DNA from: Bacteroidales bacterium
GTDB lineage: Bacteria; Bacteroidota; Bacteroidia; Bacteroidales; UBA12077
Length of the DNA stretch: 64,000 nt
Assembly: GCA_003446015.1 (NCBI GenBank)
Contig: DMBU01000060.1
Span: forward strand, 1 to 64,000
Reading direction: 5' to 3'
Part shown: positions 9,291 to 18,106 of the stretch, one piece after another
How the letters are laid out: the number at the start of each line of letters is the position of its first letter
How positions within the stretch are numbered: the first letter of the stretch is position 1
The notes under the pieces: model-generated
Seen by the model: only the letters and a program-made list of their open reading frames with translations
What the model was told of the DNA's origin: nothing
Databases searched by the model: none
Position numbers and translations under genes: made by a program

Positions 9291-11069
9291 ATGGCATTAA
9301 TTACATCATTGATAAAACGTTTTCTGATTTGGCGGGTTCGAAAAATCGATGACAAAAAATTTATGATGTTTTTAAGTGTGATTATTGGAGTTATTGTTGG
9401 CTTTTCTGCTGTTATTATAAAAAATTCTGTGCACTTTATTCAAAAAATGCTTACAAGTGATTTTGGACAACAATATCATAATTACATGTATTTTGCATAT
9501 CCCGCCATTGGTATTTTGCTGGTTTTTATTTTTACAAAATACATGATAAAAAAACCGGTTGGTCATGGAATACCAACAACATTATATGCAATATCAAAGA
9601 ATAATGGGAAAATAAAACCTCATAATATGTTTTCTTCTATAATAACGAGTGCTTTAACAGTTGGATTTGGTGGCTCGGTTGGATTAGAAGGACCAACAGT
9701 TGCTACAGGAGCAGCTTGGGGTTCAAACATAGGGAGGTTTTTCCATTTAAGCTACAGACAAGTATTATTACTTTTAGCGTGCGCTGGTGCTGGTGCAATG
9801 TCGGCTATTTTTAAAGCCCCAATTGCCGCAATCGTTTTTATTCTTGAGGTAATCATGCTTGATTTAACAATCTCGTCACTTTTACCTTTATTATTTGCTT
9901 CCGTTACGGCAGCTATCACTTCTTATTTGTTTCTGGGAATGAATGTTTTATATCCCATTGAGATAACAGAAAGATTTAATATTAACTTTATTCCATATTA
10001 TATATTATTGGGCATTCTTACAGGTCTTGTATCGGCATATTTTACAAAAATGTACAAGTTTATTCAAGAGTGGTTTGATAAGCAAAGCAACAGTTTATAT
10101 AAATGGATACTGGGAGCTTCAATTTTAGGCTTGCTTATTTTCTTTTTCCCTTCTCTTTATGGCGAAGGATATGATGCCATTAATGGTTGTCTGCATGGTA
10201 CAAGCGATCATTTATTTAATAATAGTATATTTTATGATCTTCAAAACAATATGTTTTGGGTTTTTGTAATTTTTCTGTTAGTAATAATTTTTAAGGCAAT
10301 TGCAACTTCAGTTACTTTTGGAGCCGGTGGAGTCGGGGGGATTTTTGCCCCAACCTTATTCATAGGTGCAAATACAGGTTTATTATTTGCAAGGGTATTT
10401 AGTTATTTTGGACTTAAAGAATTACCGTTCAGTAATTTTGCTCTGGTTGGAATGGTTGGACTTATTGCAGGAGTGCTGCACGCGCCACTTACAGCTATTT
10501 TTCTAATTGCTGAAATTACGGGAGGATACAGTTTAATAATACCCCTGATGATTGGTGCAAGTATTTCATTCGCTACAGCTCGTTTGTTCGATAAATATTC
10601 TGTTTATACTTATCAGCTGGCACGAAGAGGTGAATTGTTTACACATGATAAGGATAAGGTTGTTCTTTCAATTCTTAAAGTCACAAAATTAATTGAAACT
10701 GATTTTTTAACCATTTGTCCGGAAGCAACATTAGGCGATTTGGTTAAAGTAATTGCAAAATCAAAAAGAAATATTTTTCCTGTGATAGACGATGAAAATA
10801 TGCTTTTAGGAATTGTTTTTATCAATGATATTCGTGAAATAATGTTTAACAGGGAAATGTACGATTCTGTTCATGTAAACGAATTGATGTATATGCCAAC
10901 TCCAATAGTTTCTCCTGAAGAGTCGATGGAAGATGTTGCAAAAAAATTCAAGATGTCGAGTAATTACAACCTTCCTGTTTTAGATAATGGCAAATATATT
11001 GGTTTTGTGAGCCGTGCAAATGTTTTTTCAGCGTACAGAAACTTATTGAAAAAATTCTCTGAAGATTAA
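9291..11069 (+). CDS. ClC-type chloride channel/transporter with C-terminal CBS domains (copy 1 of 3)
   Basis: A 592-residue ClC-fold membrane protein. The anion-pathway motifs are GHGIP (91-95), GLEGP (131-135, gating Glu133), GIFAP (350-354) and Tyr439. Aligned with the E. coli exchanger, the internal gate Glu is conserved (Glu186), but the next position, the proton Glu of exchangers, is Val187, as in ClC channels. Residues about 460-592 form a pair of CBS domains that may bind adenine nucleotides. It is the first of three same-strand paralogues and carries the most canonical filter. Channel versus exchanger is inferred from single residues and not proven. Confidence 0.93.
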   Translation: MALITSLIKRFLIWRVRKIDDKKFMMFLSVIIGVIVGFSAVIIKNSVHFIQKMLTSDFGQQYHNYMYFAYPAIGILLVFIFTKYMIKKPVGHGIPTTLYAISKNNGKIKPHNMFSSIITSALTVGFGGSVGLEGPTVATGAAWGSNIGRFFHLSYRQVLLLLACAGAGAMSAIFKAPIAAIVFILEVIMLDLTISSLLPLLFASVTAAITSYLFLGMNVLYPIEITERFNINFIPYYILLGILTGLVSAYFTKMYKFIQEWFDKQSNSLYKWILGASILGLLIFFFPSLYGEGYDAINGCLHGTSDHLFNNSIFYDLQNNMFWVFVIFLLVIIFKAIATSVTFGAGGVGGIFAPTLFIGANTGLLFARVFSYFGLKELPFSNFALVGMVGLIAGVLHAPLTAIFLIAEITGGYSLIIPLMIGASISFATARLFDKYSVYTYQLARRGELFTHDKDKVVLSILKVTKLIETDFLTICPEATLGDLVKVIAKSKRNIFPVIDDENMLLGIVFINDIREIMFNREMYDSVHVNELMYMPTPIVSPEESMEDVAKKFKMSSNYNLPVLDNGKYIGFVSRANVFSAYRNLLKKFSED

Positions 11070-11107
11070 AATGTTTGTAAAAACCGAATATTAAAGCATC
11101 AATTGAT

Positions 11108-11115
11108 TATTTTTG
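11108..11115 (+). promoter_or_regulatory. Candidate -7 box for the second ClC gene
   Basis: TATTTTTG matches the TAnnTTTG consensus exactly, 19 bases before the ATG at 11135. There is no matching -33 TTG at normal spacing, and the short leader makes this uncertain. Confidence 0.25.
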
Positions 11116-11134
11116 AAATGTCTAAAACAAAAAA

Positions 11135-12925
11135 ATGTTCTCTTTTATAAATATAAAAAGGCAACGATTTTCACGACAAGTTCTTGTTTGGCGAAATAAA
11201 AAAATAAGTGAGAAAAAATTTGTACTTATTTTGAGTTTTGTAGTTGGAATTTTAAGTGGATTGGCTGCAGTTGTTTTAAAATCAACAGTTCATTATACAC
11301 ATCAATTTTTAACTGTTGGATTTACTACGGGGTTTAATTATATATTTTTAATTTTTCCGGTAGTAGGAATTATTCTTACAGTATTGTATGTTAAATATTT
11401 CGTAAAAGATAAAATAGGTCATGGTGTGTCAAGAATCCTTTATGCACTTTCAAAAAACAATGGACGAATAAAACCTCATAATAATTATTCTTCAGTTATT
11501 GCAAGCACGTTAACCATAGGATTTGGAGGATCGGTTGGAGCAGAGGCACCTATTGTATTAACCGGAGCATCGATCGGTTCAACTTTAGGACATTATTTTA
11601 GACTGAATTTTAAATCGGTAGCATTATTGCTTGCTTGTGGTGCAGCTGGTGCAATTGGAGGTATTTTTAAGGCACCTATCGCAGGTATGATTTTCACGCT
11701 TGAGGTTTTAATGCTTGATTTAACCTTAACATCCATTGTTCCATTATTAATTTCGTCAGTTACCGGGGCAAGTGTTGCTTATTTCTTAATGGGCGAAGGA
11801 GTTGTTTTATCAGTAACAAATACACAACCTTTCGGACTTAATAATATCCCATTTTATATTCTGCTTGGATTACTTTGTGGTTTAATATCTTTTTATTTTA
11901 CTAAAACCACAATGCAAATAGAAGCTACCCTGAAAAAAGTAAAAAATACTTTTTTTAAGATTTTGATTGGTGGAACAATATTAGCTGGTTTGATTTTCGT
12001 GTTTCCTGCTCTTTATGGAGAGGGTACTCAAACCTTACAATCATTATTAAATGGAAACACTGATGGTTTAGCTATAGACAAGATGTTTTCCTTTGTCTTG
12101 AAAAACAACTGGTATGTGCTAATTTATTTAGGAATGTTACTTTTGTTAAAAGTAGTAGCAATGGCGGTTACTAATGGAAGTGGTGGTGTTGGTGGGATAT
12201 TTGGCCCTACATTATTTGTTGGAGGTGTAACAGGATATTGGCTATCACATTTTATTAACTCTTTTGGTTTTGTAAAACTTCCCGAAGGTAATTTCGCACT
12301 GGTTGGAATGGCCGGACTAATGGCAGGAGTGATGCATGCTCCTTTAACAGCAATTTTCCTTATAGCCGAAATAACCGGTGGTTATAGTTTGTTTATTCCT
12401 TTAATGATAACTTCAACAATTGCTTATATTACAATACTCTGGTTTACTCATCATTCAATTTATACGCAAAGATTAGCTGAAAGAGGTGAACTTCTCACAC
12501 ATCATAAAGATGAAGTTGTACTTACATTAATGAAGTTGGATAGTGTTATTGAAAAAGATTTTTCTGTGATTTGCATCGACGATTCCCTTGGACAATTAAT
12601 AAAAGTAGTGTCTAAATCAAAAAGAAATATATTCCCTGTTTTAAATGACAATCAGGAATTGGTGGGCATTGTCCTTTTAGATAATATTAGAGAGGTAATG
12701 TTTCAACGCGAAAAATACGAAGATACATTTGTTTCGGATCTTATGGTTTCACCTCCCGAAATTGTTGATGTTAGGGATAATATGGACATTGTAATGAAAA
12801 AGTTTAATTCCAGTGGTGCCTGGAATTTACCTGTAATGAAAGATGGCAGATACGCTGGTTTTGTATCCAAGTCAAAAATTTTTAATGCCTACCGTGATGT
12901 GCTGGTTCAGGTTTCTGAATATTAA
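11135..12925 (+). CDS. ClC-type chloride channel/transporter with CBS domains (copy 2 of 3)
   Basis: A 596-residue paralogue of its neighbours, in the same order of transmembrane ClC core then two CBS domains (about 465-596). Filter motifs are GHGVS (95-99; the usual Pro is Ser), GAEAP (135-139, gating Glu137) and GIFGP. The conserved Glu190 is followed by Val191 at the exchanger proton-site position. The Tyr of the inner gate is kept (SIYTQRL). It starts 65 bases after copy 1 and ends 71 bases before copy 3. The three proteins are similar throughout, which points to tandem duplication followed by divergence. Confidence 0.93.
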   Translation: MFSFINIKRQRFSRQVLVWRNKKISEKKFVLILSFVVGILSGLAAVVLKSTVHYTHQFLTVGFTTGFNYIFLIFPVVGIILTVLYVKYFVKDKIGHGVSRILYALSKNNGRIKPHNNYSSVIASTLTIGFGGSVGAEAPIVLTGASIGSTLGHYFRLNFKSVALLLACGAAGAIGGIFKAPIAGMIFTLEVLMLDLTLTSIVPLLISSVTGASVAYFLMGEGVVLSVTNTQPFGLNNIPFYILLGLLCGLISFYFTKTTMQIEATLKKVKNTFFKILIGGTILAGLIFVFPALYGEGTQTLQSLLNGNTDGLAIDKMFSFVLKNNWYVLIYLGMLLLLKVVAMAVTNGSGGVGGIFGPTLFVGGVTGYWLSHFINSFGFVKLPEGNFALVGMAGLMAGVMHAPLTAIFLIAEITGGYSLFIPLMITSTIAYITILWFTHHSIYTQRLAERGELLTHHKDEVVLTLMKLDSVIEKDFSVICIDDSLGQLIKVVSKSKRNIFPVLNDNQELVGIVLLDNIREVMFQREKYEDTFVSDLMVSPPEIVDVRDNMDIVMKKFNSSGAWNLPVMKDGRYAGFVSKSKIFNAYRDVLVQVSEY

Positions 12926-12996
12926 AATCAATTTACTTTAATAGAAAAAAACATTAAATTTATTGTTTTAAGAAAACATTCTTAACAATTAAATTG

Positions 12997-14766
12997 ATGA
13001 TAAAAAAGACACTTTTATTAAGATTTTTTGTTTGGAGAGAGCAACATATAAGCCAGCGGAATTTTATTCTTATTTTAAGTCTTGTTGTTGGTCTGGCAGG
13101 AGGTCTGGTAGCTCTTACACTTAAGTCATCAGTATTTTATTTGCACGAACTTTTATTAAAAAATAAGGGTTTTGATGAATACAATTTAATGATTTTTATT
13201 TACCCTTTTATTGGAATTACCTTAACCTTCATTTTTATAAAATATATCCTTCGCGATCCTGTAAAACACAATATTGCTTCAATTTTATATTCCATATCAA
13301 AACGAAATAGTTTATTGGAAGCTCATAAAATTTTTTCTTCTATACTAGGAGGTATTTTAACAGCAGGATTTGGAGGTTCTATAGGATTAGAGTCTCCTAT
13401 TATTTCTTCTGGAGCATCTATTGGATCAAACATGGGTCGATTACTTAGGTTAAGTTATAAAGAAGTAACTTTATTATTATCGTGTGGTGCTGCTGGTGCC
13501 ATTTCAGCAATATTTCACACACCGCTGGCAGCCATTGTATTTGCTATCGAAGTGTTGTTAATTGACTTGACCAGATTTAGTCTAATTCCATTATTAATTG
13601 CCTCTGTGAGTGGTGCGATCGTTACCAATGTATTTTTTCAGGATGCAATATTGTTTGAATTTGTGTTAAAAGATCCATACCAGGTTCATCATACAATTTT
13701 TTATATTTTGCTCGGAGTATTTACAGGATTAGTATCCGTATATTTTTCAAAAGTTTTTTTTAAAGTTGAAAGTATATCAAATAAAATAACAGATTTTCGA
13801 AAAATATTTATTGGGGGATTAATATTGGGCTTAATGATTTTTTTATTCCCTCCCTTATACGGTGAAGGATACCAGATTATTAAAGCAATTTTTGCAGAAG
13901 ATTTTTCAAAAGTGATGGAAACCAATATTAATTTCAGCTTATTAAATTATCATTGGTTTTTCTATTTCTTTTTTATCTCATTGTTATTATTAAAAGCGTT
14001 TGCTACATCAATTACAATAATGAGTGGGGGTGTTGGGGGTATAATTGCTCCATCATTATTTACAGGAGCAATTGCAGGTATGCTATTTTCTCATAGCTTA
14101 AACTTACTTGGGCTTAATATATCGGAAAGTAATTTTGCACTTGTTGGAATGGCAGGTGTTCTAAGTGGAGTTTTGCATGCTCCATTAACAGCTATATTTC
14201 TTATTGCAGAAACAACCAAAGGTTACGAGTTGATAGTTCCTTTAATGTTAACAACTATTATTTCCTTTGTTACTGTTAAAATCTTCGAACCAAATTCAAT
14301 TTTCACCTTCCAGTTAGCCAAAAGCGGAGAGCTAATTACACATCACAAAGATAAAGCAGTGTTGACCTTTATGAAACTCAAATCAGTAATTGAAACAGAT
14401 TTCACAACCGTACATGTTGATTCTAATTTAAAAGAACTTGTTAAAACAATTACGCAATCAAAAAGAAATATTTTCCCGGTTATTGATGATGAGGGAATAC
14501 TTAATGGAATAATTTTAATGGATCACATTCGCGAAATAATGTTTGATACTGATATGTACGATTCAACAATGGTAAGCAACCTGATGATATTACCACCTTC
14601 GTACATTGGATTAAATGATACAATGAAAGATGTTATTGAAAAATTCGAATCAACCGGAGCCTGGAACCTCCCGGTAATAGATAATGCAAAATACATAGGA
14701 ATGGTGTCAAAATCAAAATTGTTTTCAGCTTATAGAAATCTTTTACTTGAAATCTCAGATGAATAA
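12997..14766 (+). CDS. ClC-type chloride channel/transporter with CBS domains, diverged filter (copy 3 of 3)
   Basis: A 589-residue ClC-CBS protein. I place the start at the ATG at 12997; a TTG one codon earlier is also in frame. It keeps the gating Glu (GLESP, Glu132) and the Glu185-Val186 pair, but the other filter elements have drifted: KHNIA (90-94) replaces GHGIP, GIIAP replaces GIFAP, and the inner-gate Tyr is Phe (SIFTFQL). CBS domains occupy about the last 130 residues. The changed pore lining suggests a different anion, altered gating or a regulatory subunit. ClC proteins form dimers, so mixed dimers with copies 1 and 2 are possible (inference). Confidence 0.92.
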   Translation: MIKKTLLLRFFVWREQHISQRNFILILSLVVGLAGGLVALTLKSSVFYLHELLLKNKGFDEYNLMIFIYPFIGITLTFIFIKYILRDPVKHNIASILYSISKRNSLLEAHKIFSSILGGILTAGFGGSIGLESPIISSGASIGSNMGRLLRLSYKEVTLLLSCGAAGAISAIFHTPLAAIVFAIEVLLIDLTRFSLIPLLIASVSGAIVTNVFFQDAILFEFVLKDPYQVHHTIFYILLGVFTGLVSVYFSKVFFKVESISNKITDFRKIFIGGLILGLMIFLFPPLYGEGYQIIKAIFAEDFSKVMETNINFSLLNYHWFFYFFFISLLLLKAFATSITIMSGGVGGIIAPSLFTGAIAGMLFSHSLNLLGLNISESNFALVGMAGVLSGVLHAPLTAIFLIAETTKGYELIVPLMLTTIISFVTVKIFEPNSIFTFQLAKSGELITHHKDKAVLTFMKLKSVIETDFTTVHVDSNLKELVKTITQSKRNIFPVIDDEGILNGIILMDHIREIMFDTDMYDSTMVSNLMILPPSYIGLNDTMKDVIEKFESTGAWNLPVIDNAKYIGMVSKSKLFSAYRNLLLEISDE

Positions 14767-14776
14767 GTTAGCTTTG
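14747..14776 (+). promoter_or_regulatory. Probable promoter for the NifX-like gene
   Basis: TTG (14747-14749), a 19-base spacer and TAGCTTTG (14769-14776) match the Bacteroidota -33/-7 promoter pattern (TTG and TAnnTTTG) at normal spacing. The -33 box lies inside the last codons of the third ClC gene, and the ATG of the next gene is 44 bases downstream. This is the best promoter match I found in the window. Confidence 0.55.
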
Positions 14777-14820
14777 CCAGCAATTTTAGAATCAACTTTA
14801 TTCATATAAAAGATAACAAA

Positions 14821-15174
14821 ATGAAAATAGCAATTCCAACAAGAAATAACAATGTTGATGAACATTTTGGACACTGTGAATATTACACTATCTTTTCAAT
14901 TGATGAAAATAAGAATGTAGTAGAAAAAGAAGTTATTGATTCACCTCAGGGTTGTGGGTGTAAATCTGATATTGCTGGTATTCTTCAGCAAAAAGGGGTA
15001 AAACTGCTATTAGCAGGGAATATGGGTGCAGGAGCAATGAGTAAATTAAATACTTTCGGTATTGATGTACTTAGAGGATGTGCAGGAGATGTGCAAGCAG
15101 TTACTGAAGCTTATTTGAAGGGTGAGTTAAATGATTCCGGGGAATCGTGCGATCATCATAATCATCATCATTAA
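14821..15174 (+). CDS. NifX/NifB-like dinitrogenase iron-molybdenum cofactor family protein with His-rich tail
   Basis: A 117-residue cytoplasmic protein of the family that includes NifX, NafY and the NifB C-terminal domain. Typical features are MKIAIPT, VDEHFGHCEYYTIF, a central GCGCKSD, and GVKLLLAGNMGAGAMSKL. It ends in a His-rich tail (CDHHNHHH) likely to bind metal. No other nif gene is present, so a nitrogenase role is unlikely here. Stand-alone members are common in anaerobes and are thought to carry metal clusters. It follows the three ClC genes but appears to have its own promoter and ends at an AT-rich hairpin. Confidence 0.85.
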   Translation: MKIAIPTRNNNVDEHFGHCEYYTIFSIDENKNVVEKEVIDSPQGCGCKSDIAGILQQKGVKLLLAGNMGAGAMSKLNTFGIDVLRGCAGDVQAVTEAYLKGELNDSGESCDHHNHHH

Positions 15175-15207
15175 AATATAAAATTTCCCTTTCGAAATTT
15201 TATATTT
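15174..15207 (+). terminator. AT-rich hairpin after the NifX-like gene
   Basis: A perfect 14-base inverted repeat, AAATATAAAATTTC (15174-15187) and GAAATTTTATATTT (15194-15207), around a 6-base loop. It begins at the last base of the stop codon. There is no T-tract beyond the stem, so it is either a weak terminator or a 3' mRNA-stabilising stem. Confidence 0.5.
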
Positions 15208-15418
15208 AACCCTTGACTAAAAGCATAAAGTTTTTTAATAAATAACTTAGCACTTATTTTAATTATTGTTTCCTAATAAGATATGTTTTTTATCGTTCAT
15301 CAATAAAAAATAGTATTTTGTTGATAAATTGATATATTTCGTCAAAAAAAAGTTTGTTAAATAATTGGATATAAATTTAGATATGTTTAAAATTGCTTGA
15401 TTTTTAACTATCGGGGGA

Positions 15419-15844
15419 ATGAATCTTTATAAATCGGTTATTGAGAAGCATACAGTAAATGATTTAAATCACAATTATAAAGTTTTAGTTGTAGAAGACG
15501 ATGATATTGCCTTTTTTCTACTACATGAAATTTTAGCTTCTTATCCTATTAAACTATATAGAGCTTATAACGGTCAGGAAGCCATCGATCTTTTTAAAAA
15601 AGATAAATCAGCTTTTGATCTTATTTTAATGGATATTCGTTTACCAAAGGTAAATGGGTATGATGCTACTCAAAAAATCAAGGAGATTAACCCGTCTATT
15701 CCTATTGTTGCTATTACTGCTTATGCTCATTCTCAAGGAATCATAGATTGCTTTGATGCAGGATGTGATGATTTTATTGCAAAACCTTTCGAAATCAGTA
15801 AAATTGTTAAAATTGTTGAGCATTATTTGGTTCTCCGAAATTAA
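15419..15844 (+). CDS. Single-domain response regulator (receiver only)
   Basis: A 141-residue CheY-like receiver with a 20-residue N-terminal extension and no output domain. The acidic cluster EDDD is at 26-29, the phospho-acceptor Asp72 in LMDIRLP, Thr100 in AITAYA, and Lys122 in AKPFE, so phosphotransfer should work. A purine-rich GGGGGA directly before the ATG supports the start. No histidine kinase is adjacent; receivers of this kind in Bacteroidota usually partner with hybrid kinases elsewhere. Target unknown. Confidence 0.9.
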   Translation: MNLYKSVIEKHTVNDLNHNYKVLVVEDDDIAFFLLHEILASYPIKLYRAYNGQEAIDLFKKDKSAFDLILMDIRLPKVNGYDATQKIKEINPSIPIVAITAYAHSQGIIDCFDAGCDDFIAKPFEISKIVKIVEHYLVLRN

Positions 15845-15913
15845 AGCAATACTTCAGTTTCATTATTCCTTTCTTCAAAATAAAAATAATTTTTTATTCA
15901 CTGCATAATTCTA

Positions 15914-15921
15914 TAATTTTG
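15914..15921 (+). promoter_or_regulatory. Candidate -7 box for glyA
   Basis: TAATTTTG is an exact TAnnTTTG match, 36 bases before the glyA ATG. The -33 region is T-rich but lacks a clear TTG. Confidence 0.4.
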
Positions 15922-15957
15922 TGAAATTGTTTTGAAATCTAAATAATATAATACATC

Positions 15958-17238
15958 ATGAATAGAGATACACAAATATTTGACTTAATCCAACAAGAAA
16001 AAGAACGACAAATAAATGGAATTGAACTAATTGCTTCTGAAAACTTTGTAAGTGAGCAGGTGTTAGAAGCCATGGGATCAGTTATGACTAATAAATATGC
16101 GGAAGGCTACCCAGGTAAAAGATATTATGGCGGTTGCGAAATAGTTGATCAGTCAGAGGATATAGCACGTGAAAGACTAAAAAATCTGTATAATGCAGAA
16201 TGGGTAAATGTTCAACCACACTCGGGAGCACAAGCAAACGCTGCTGTATTTATGACAATATTAAATCCGGGTGATACTTTTTTAGGTCTTGATTTATCAC
16301 ATGGTGGACATCTTTCGCACGGATCACCTGTTAATTTATCAGGGATTTTATACAAAGCTGTTTCGTATGGTGTAAAAGAAGAAACCGGAATGGTTGATTA
16401 CGATATGATGGAAGCTGTTGCCTTAAAAGAAAAACCAAAAATGATTGTTGGTGGTGCTTCTGCTTATTCTCGCGAATGGGATTATAAAAGAATGAGAGAA
16501 ATTGCCGATAAAGTAGGTGCAATTTTAATGATCGATATGGCTCACCCTGCAGGTCTTATAGCTGCCGGTTTATTAAAAAATCCTCTTGAGTACGCGCACG
16601 TGGTAACTTCAACTACACATAAAACATTACGTGGACCAAGAGGTGGTATTATTTTAGTGGGAAAAGATTTTGATAATCCATTTGGTAAAAAAACACCAAA
16701 AGGAGAAATAAGATCTATGTCTTCATTACTGGACTCAGGTGTATTCCCGGGAACACAGGGTGGACCACTTGAGCATGTAATTGCAGCTAAAGCTGTTTCA
16801 TTTGGTGAAGCATTGGCTCCTGAATTTAAAGTATATCAGGCACAGGTTAAAAAGAATGCTGCAGTAATGGCTAATGAATTTATATATAAAGGATATAAAG
16901 TTATTTCCGGAGGTACCGATAATCATTCCATGTTAATTGATTTAAGAACTAAATTCCCTGAAATCACTGGTAAAGTTGCAGAAAATACATTGGTTAAGGC
17001 TCATATTACAATTAATAAAAATATGGTTCCTTTTGATTCTCGTTCTCCTTTCCAAACATCTGGTTTTAGAGTTGGAACAGCGGCTATTACCACTCGTGGA
17101 ATTAAAGAAGATAAAATTGCAACTATTGTTGATTTTGTTGATCAGGTGATTTCTAATATTGAAGACGAAACAGTTATTCATAAAGTTGGTAACGAAATTA
17201 AAGATATGATGAGCAAATATCCATTGTTTGCTTATTAG
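15958..17238 (+). CDS. glyA: Serine hydroxymethyltransferase
   Basis: A 426-residue PLP enzyme interconverting serine and glycine with transfer of a one-carbon unit to tetrahydrofolate. Visible signatures: LIASENFVSEQVLEAMGS at the N-terminus, the YPGKRYYGGCE substrate-binding region, and the PLP-lysine motif VTSTTHKTLRGPRGG. Full family length. It is a single gene with a candidate -7 box upstream and a strong terminator 19 bases after the stop. Confidence 0.97.
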   Translation: MNRDTQIFDLIQQEKERQINGIELIASENFVSEQVLEAMGSVMTNKYAEGYPGKRYYGGCEIVDQSEDIARERLKNLYNAEWVNVQPHSGAQANAAVFMTILNPGDTFLGLDLSHGGHLSHGSPVNLSGILYKAVSYGVKEETGMVDYDMMEAVALKEKPKMIVGGASAYSREWDYKRMREIADKVGAILMIDMAHPAGLIAAGLLKNPLEYAHVVTSTTHKTLRGPRGGIILVGKDFDNPFGKKTPKGEIRSMSSLLDSGVFPGTQGGPLEHVIAAKAVSFGEALAPEFKVYQAQVKKNAAVMANEFIYKGYKVISGGTDNHSMLIDLRTKFPEITGKVAENTLVKAHITINKNMVPFDSRSPFQTSGFRVGTAAITTRGIKEDKIATIVDFVDQVISNIEDETVIHKVGNEIKDMMSKYPLFAY

Positions 17239-17256
17239 TTGAAAAGTTTAAAGCTG

Positions 17257-17290
17257 AATGAGCTGTCTTAATAGTCAGCTCATTTTTTTA
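17257..17290 (+). terminator. Rho-independent terminator of glyA
   Basis: AATGAGCTG (17257-17265) pairs with CAGCTCATT (17276-17284) around a 10-base loop and is followed by a T-run. It shows that any start for the next gene inside this hairpin (17258) is wrong and supports the ATG at 17330. Confidence 0.85.
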
Positions 17291-17329
17291 TCTCAAAATT
17301 TTACAATTATATTTATAAAAAACTTTTAT

Positions 17330-18106
17330 ATGGAATGGTACATTATTTTAGCAGTGATTGGAGTAGGATTTGTTGCAGGATTTATTAATACACTTGCCGG
17401 AAGTGGATCATTGTTAACACTCCCTTTACTTATGTTTCTTGGCTTGCCTGCCAATGTTGCAAACGGGACTAATCGTATTGGTATATTATTTCAAAGCTTA
17501 GTAGCTACCGGAAGTTTTAAACATAAACAGGTTCTGGATTTTAAAGTTGGACTTTGGCTGGGTATGCCTAGTGTTTTGGGAGCAATAGCCGGATCGATAT
17601 GGGCTGTTAATCTAACAGACGAGATAATGAGAATGTTTATTGGAGGGCTGTTAATTGTTATGTTTTTTGTGATTTTATATAAGCCAGAGGCATGGATAAA
17701 AGGTCAGGCAGGAAAAGTTAAAGAAAAGCCATCTGTCTTGCAAATGGTAATCTTTTTTGGGATAGGTCTTTATGGAGGATTTATTCAGGCTGGTGTAGGT
17801 TTTTTCTTGTTAGGAGGTTTGGTTTTAGGTGCCGGATATGATCTCATAAAAGCAAATGCCATAAAGGTTTTTATTACCTTGCTATTTACTATTCCTGCTT
17901 TAATCGTTTTTATAATAAATAATCAGGTAAATTTTGTTTTGGGATTTGTTTTAGCTATTGGAAGTGTGCTTGGAGCCCTTGTTGGTACTAAGGTGGCAAT
18001 TAGCTGGGGTCCTAAGTTTGTGCGATATATTCTTTTGATAGCAATTTCTGTTTCTGCTGTAAAACTATTAGGATTATTTGATTTGATAAAATCTATTGTA
18101 ACCTAA
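17330..18106 (+). CDS. TauE/SafE-family (TSUP) membrane permease
   Basis: A 258-residue polytopic inner-membrane protein with about eight hydrophobic segments and two related halves, as in the TSUP/DUF81 family. The family-typical GFINTLAGSGSLLTLP lies near the N-terminus and IGLYGGFIQAGVGFFLL starts the second half. Members export or import sulfite, sulfonates or other sulfur anions; the substrate here is unknown. I chose the ATG at 17330 because the longer frame begins inside the glyA terminator. Its 3' end overlaps convergent tonB by 14 bases. Confidence 0.87.
   Translation: MEWYIILAVIGVGFVAGFINTLAGSGSLLTLPLLMFLGLPANVANGTNRIGILFQSLVATGSFKHKQVLDFKVGLWLGMPSVLGAIAGSIWAVNLTDEIMRMFIGGLLIVMFFVILYKPEAWIKGQAGKVKEKPSVLQMVIFFGIGLYGGFIQAGVGFFLLGGLVLGAGYDLIKANAIKVFITLLFTIPALIVFIINNQVNFVLGFVLAIGSVLGALVGTKVAISWGPKFVRYILLIAISVSAVKLLGLFDLIKSIVT

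Noticed and set aside
17258..17329. Upstream start of the TauE-like gene
   Set aside because: It lies inside the glyA terminator hairpin. The ATG at 17330 gives a normal family N-terminus.
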